Positions 59,550-64,000 of a stretch of DNA of 64,000 nucleotides are shown piece after piece. This stretch comes from Jacaranda mimosifolia. Lineage: Eukaryota; Streptophyta; Magnoliopsida; Lamiales; Bignoniaceae. A program made the position numbers and the translations under genes. The notes beneath the pieces were generated by a model, which searched no databases, was not told the origin of the DNA, and saw only the letters and a program-made list of their open reading frames with translations. Within the stretch, counting starts at the first letter, position 1. Every line of letters begins with the position of its first letter. Where the stretch lies: positions 4,775,001 through 4,839,000 of the forward strand of contig CM032123.1 in assembly GCA_018894105.1 (NCBI GenBank), written 5' to 3'.

Positions 59550-62500
59550 TTTTCTTCCGTGACTTTGAATCAGAATCAAATTTCTCAAAGTGGGTATCCT
59601 TTTTTTTTTGTGTGTGTGTGTTTTTGTTTTTAAATGTTGAATTATGATATTATTGTTCAATTTCTTCTTGCATTATTTTCCCTCTCGAATTTGATTCGAT
59701 TTCAACCCTAAAAACGCATATGGTATCAACATGCAGTAGAAAGAGCGGTCAAAGTTTTGATTCGTAGAATATCATATTTATAACCATGTGTTTTATTTAT
59801 TTATTTATTTTCAAAAAGTGGTAGAATATTATTAATAGGAATCAAAGGGAAGAGCCCGATCAATTACATCAGTAGTAGATATCGTATTTTGGTACAAAGC
59901 AAAAGCATCTCTCGCTATAAAATGAACACACTTATTAGCATCACGTCTAACATGTGTTAATTTGGAGGGTATCATTAGGACTATAAACGGATATTAAACG
60001 GTAAGGATACATTGTATTCGTATTCATATTTGTATCAGTATCAGTATCCGTATCCAATGAATATTTTTCAATAACATTCAAATTCGTATCCAACAAATAT
60101 TAATCGAATTCGGATATATCAGTATTCCATTAGAATGAGTAGGATATATCCATTTATAAATGTTCAAATATCCATTTATAAATATTCGAATATTCATTTA
60201 CACATATCAAAATATCTGAATCTGATAACTTGTAATAAAATGCATATTTTTTCTAATAAATTTCATTTTAAAAAGTAATCAAATAAATATCACAATAAAA
60301 TCTAGAAAAAACAACAAACAAACAATCAAATTAGCATACTCCAAAGATCAAATAAGCATACAAATCTCCTTAAAAATCAAATAAAAATAACAATCTTTAA
60401 TACATAATATAACACTTCAAAAGAAACAAAATACAAAGTACAATTCAATACAAGAAAAATGTTCATATAGCCCAACAAAACAAACATGTTTGAACTTCTC
60501 ATCTATTTAACACTACAAAACATAATAAACAAAATACTAGTGGTAAAGTTTAAGTGATTACCTATTAAGGATAAAAAAAAAAAAAAAAAGAAAAAGAAAA
60601 CACTCTACAAGAACTTATATATACTTTACAAATAATCTCAAAGAATAAAAATAAGTAAAGAGAAAGTGCACCAAAAACAACCATTGAAGCATCACATAGC
60701 ATAATTTATATAATTAGAACTCAAAATATTGAATACATAATTTATAAACAAAATTTATATAATTATAACTTAACACTAAGATAATTTACCTTTACAATGC
60801 CCAAAAGATGCAAAATTTCAAACCTACACAATTAAATAAAATATCACTATAATTATAAATTTTTCAAAAAAAAAAAAAAAGTGTGGGGAAGCCAACTGCT
60901 GGCCTCACAAAACCTAGCAGCAGCTAGACTCTGGACTCATGAGTCCAGCTGCTGCTAGCTCACTGGCGATATGGAAGCCAACAACAGCTAGCCTCCCGTC
61001 GCGAGAGCCAACAGATTTTTTGGTCCCGCAACTCATGGGGCCAGCTGCTGCTGGCTCCCAATTTTGGCTCCGCAGAGGTCAGCAAGCCTTCGCGACAAGC
61101 ATCTCACCGGCACTTTTGCCGACGAGAATGTTACACTGGGGGGGAGATGGAAGAAGTAGAAAGGAAGAAAAGAGAGTACATGGTAAATGGGCGGCTAGTG
61201 ACTAGTGAGTCTTGAATTGAAATTGAAATATATATGGGAGCTAGGGTTTAGTCATTTGTCACTTTTGTATTTTATATATTTTTTATTTTTTTACATTTTA
61301 TTTTGATCATTTTTATTTAATTATAGTAATTAATTTTAAAATTTTAAAATTTTAAAATTCAAATTTTAATTATTCACGAGTTTGTTATATATGACTTTGA
61401 TTTATATTTTGATACTTAATATTTTTGCATATTATATTTTAATATAATTTTAAAAAAATAAATTTTACGATGGCTATTGAATATTGACATTTAGTTCTAG
61501 ATATATAGATATAATAATGTTAATCAATAAAAATATTCTCTATTATTAATATTTTGGGGTTTAAAATTTATAGAGTTGTGGATTTTAGGACTTAGAGTTT
61601 AAGTTTTATATTTAGATAAATTTTATTAGTTTTCTAAATTAACAATATCATGAAATGATATTTTCATCTTATATTATATGTATAGAGTATAGTAAGATAT
61701 TCTAAAACATTTAGAAGTTGTTTGGGTGTGTTTATAAACTTTTCAAAACATTTTATAGGATTTTTGATAGCTTATAAGATGTCAAAATGTGTTTTATAAT
61801 TTTTTTAAGAAAAGAGCTTATAAAGTTCCTAAAATAAGATGTTAAAAACTTATTAAGCTCTTTTTAAAAATGTAAGGAGTTCTTAACTTATTTTTAATAT
61901 CTTAACAAACACTCTTAATTTTAATCATATTAATTATAAAATTATCATTACTAATACCTTATAAGCTTCAAGATTTTATTATCCAAACATTTTGAGAACT
62001 TATTTTTAAATAATGATCTAGCATCTTATAAGTTCAAAAAATATCTTATAAGATGCAGAAACTCTTGAAATACCTTATAAGATACATGAGCTTTTAAGAC
62101 TTTTAAATAAGTTTAGCCAAACACCTTCTTAATGTCCCTTTAGCAGTTAATAATTTTAGTATTTTATTTTAGAAGTAAAAATTAAATTATTCTTAATTTA
62201 GTTAATTTTTTCTAATTATTGATTGACTTTATGATTAATTAATATTAATAAAATGACACCAATATAAATTAATTATAAAGTCAGGCAACAATAATTTTAT
62301 ATTGATTAATTTTATCATTCATATATTGATTTTATTTTTTTTTTGGTTTAATAATGTTTAATTATCATTACTACCATCTATGATTCTTCATAATCCTTAA
62401 CTACTAATTTTTTCTTGTTGATTCTTTAATTATTTTTATACTTATATTATTTATATTATGAGATTTCATAATGAAAAAATAAAAATAATTTATTATGTAT

Positions 62501-63224
62501 AATACATTATATATAATAATTTTTTAACTGTTATTTATATATTAAAATACATGAGAAATTAAAATATATTATATATAATAATTTAATATCTTATTTTTGC
62601 AATATTCTTAAATTTCCTAACAGTTAAGTCATTAGTCAAAATAATAATAAAGGTCAGTCCCGAGGGTTATAAAACCTCAAATTTTTATTTTTTATTTTTC
62701 AATTTGGCCCTTCGGATAAACCCTATAGTGTTTGAGGATAATATCCCGATCAAATTTAATGAATTTCTTTTATCTTTTGTTTTCCTTAAGTTGAGAGAAA
62801 AGGAGAGAACTAATTAACGAAGTCAACTTCCCTAGATGTTAAAACTTCAAACTAAACCAAGAAGGACGACTAGAAAGGAAGGTGTCTTCACTCGATCACT
62901 TGCTACATACACTTTTTGATTTTGTAAATTGAATTCTTTTAGTGTTAGTCATGAATCTTATTTAGATGTTAATTAATAGAAAAAATTGATACAAAATTAA
63001 CATGATTGGAGCTAAATCACACGCTTATATATATAAGTACATGTTGCGTGATTATAACATATTACAATGATATATTATACGCAATATTTATTAGGCTGAT
63101 TCAACTAAATAATATTGCATTTAGGAAATTTTATTGACATACAGGTGTGGATATGGTCGAATTAAATTAATTGTATCATAAATAACAAAGATAAAAAAAA
63201 TAAAATAAAAATTAAGTGTGATAA
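59550..63224. other. AT-rich intergenic region, mostly transposon-derived
   Basis: 59750-59890 matches 46414-46500. 59976-60240 starts TAGGACTATAAACGGAT and is rich in GGATAT/ATATCC motifs, like a hAT end, but no second end was found. 60880-61200 is a GC-rich island (see findings). 61710-62130 may be a MITE. The remainder is AT-rich with poly-A runs (60572-60590, 60868-60882) and no gene I can support. Confidence 0.5.
61710..62130. mobile_element. possible MITE
   Basis: Left end AGTTGTTTGGGTGTGTTTATA and right end AAGTTTAGCCAAACACCTTC are imperfect inverted repeats. The interior is AT-rich with repeated CTTATAAGAT. Target duplication not clear. Confidence 0.35.
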
Positions 63225-63510
63225 AGTTCGAATAAATCAATTGTAGTACTGATCATAAAGAATTTCTTTCTTTCTTTCTTTTTTTAATTTGTACATGCAT
63301 TTGAGAAAATTTAAATTTAAACCCTTATCCTCGTACATACAAATGTGAAGACAGAAATGAATTAATTGTAAAGAAGTTTGATGCAAGCCATCTAATTTAG
63401 TTAAGCACTTCCAGATGTACCTTTCCTTGTTCTGTTCTTTCGATCACTTTCTTCCTCGTTTAATTAATATTCTAATTTCCTCCATCTAAATTAGAAAGGA
63501 AAATTCGGCA

Positions 63511-63541
<31 letters not shown>

Positions 63542-63725
63542 GAAAGAAAGAGACATCTAAAGTAGCTTTTTCCCTTCCAAAAGCTAGGGTGCTTTAGTAA
63601 ATTGAATTCATGCTTTACCTTTAGAATGGAATCTGTCTGTGTGTGCGTTTGTGCCTTTTCTACAAATACTTAAGATATCATAGGAGTTTGCTAAAATCAT
63701 TTGACTATCCACATATATATGACCA
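63225..63725. repeat. left flank of a further alpha unit
   Basis: Matches 47190-47660 (and 14410-14700), including CCTTGTTCTG..CTTTCG and the oligo-A/GAA tract. In the alpha-4 unit the gene lies about 1.2 kb to the right of this flank. Similarity stops near 63730. Confidence 0.8.
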
Positions 63726-64000
63726 TTTGCAAGGATGTTAAAATTATCTGTTCCCACAAGAATTTTTCGCGCCATCCCCACATATATTCATTATTCATTT
63801 AAATTAATTAAATTTTTTTTTTAATAAGCTATATATTTTTGTAGGAATTAATTTAAATGATGAGCTATTGAGAGGAATTGTTTTGTTGAAATTTATATCT
63901 ATGTATTATTAATTTTTAATATTTTATTGTAAAACACAACTAAATATTGTGCATTATGTATGAAATTTTTTTAATTTTGAAAGTAATTTACATTTATTGA
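63726..64000. other. AT-rich sequence at the window edge
   Basis: Departs from the alpha unit after TGACCATTTG. No gene or recognised repeat. Confidence 0.4.

Noticed and set aside
59976..61260. Possible hAT element from TAGGACTATAAACGGAT to the GC-rich island
   Set aside because: The left end looks right, but no right end or GTATCATT duplication could be located.
62640..62900. Possible small gene or regulatory RNA around a TATAAAA motif
   Set aside because: No open frame, no tRNA-like fold and no repeat partner seen by eye.

Overview
The window is nuclear DNA of a flowering plant, most likely a eudicot. The evidence is AT-rich spacer sequence, plant-type LTR retrotransposons (Tat, Athila and Tekay-like Ty3/gypsy), a BED-finger hAT transposon with plant-type introns, Helitrons, a Mutator-like foldback element and MITEs. 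I cannot name the species. No rRNA, tRNA or CRISPR array was recognised, and nearly everything is either transposon or one small gene family.

The host genes are a tandem family of small, intronless two-EF-hand calcium-binding proteins, all on the minus strand, at 21.4, 43.2, 45.4, 48.5, 57.7 and 59.2 kb. They fall into three subtypes, called here alpha (21.4, 48.5), beta (45.4, 57.7) and gamma (43.2, 59.2). The spacers are duplicated with the genes. Gene-less junction remnants at 46.4, 51.1 and 58.9 kb, and an alpha flank at 63.2 kb, suggest an ancestral gamma-beta-alpha block that was repeated and then partly deleted. Four genes look intact (21.4, 45.4, 48.5, 59.2). The copies at 43.2 and 57.7 kb are broken.

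Left to right: 1-13142 is a decayed Tat-type Ty3/gypsy element on the plus strand, cut by the window edge, with a long antisense ORF (plant mobile domain) between pol and the 3' LTR. 13143-14409 resembles a Tekay/Del LTR. 14410-22899 is the alpha-1 unit, split by a non-autonomous hAT (14731-16353) and a coding hAT (16711-20933). 22900-37914 is a Helitron, itself interrupted by a complete 11.1-kb Tat-type element on the minus strand (25815-36902) that also has an antisense ORF, here with a gypsy-type putative transposase domain and a coiled coil. About 38034-43186 is a second Helitron carrying an Athila-like solo LTR (38878-40143) and a 2-kb palindromic Mutator-like foldback (41081-43097). 43.2-51.1 kb holds gamma-2, beta-3 and alpha-4 with a hAT derivative and a Tourist-like MITE. 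51895-57456 is an Athila element that keeps gag and protease but has lost reverse transcriptase and integrase. 57.7-59.5 kb holds beta-5 and gamma-6. The rest is AT-rich spacer ending in an alpha flank, so another alpha gene probably lies just past the right edge.

Because the gene block is duplicated, one copy often preserves the uninterrupted sequence of another. This gives internal empty-site evidence, with matching target-site duplications where the element makes them, for seven insertions. It makes the window a readable record of how a small gene array was duplicated, invaded and pruned.
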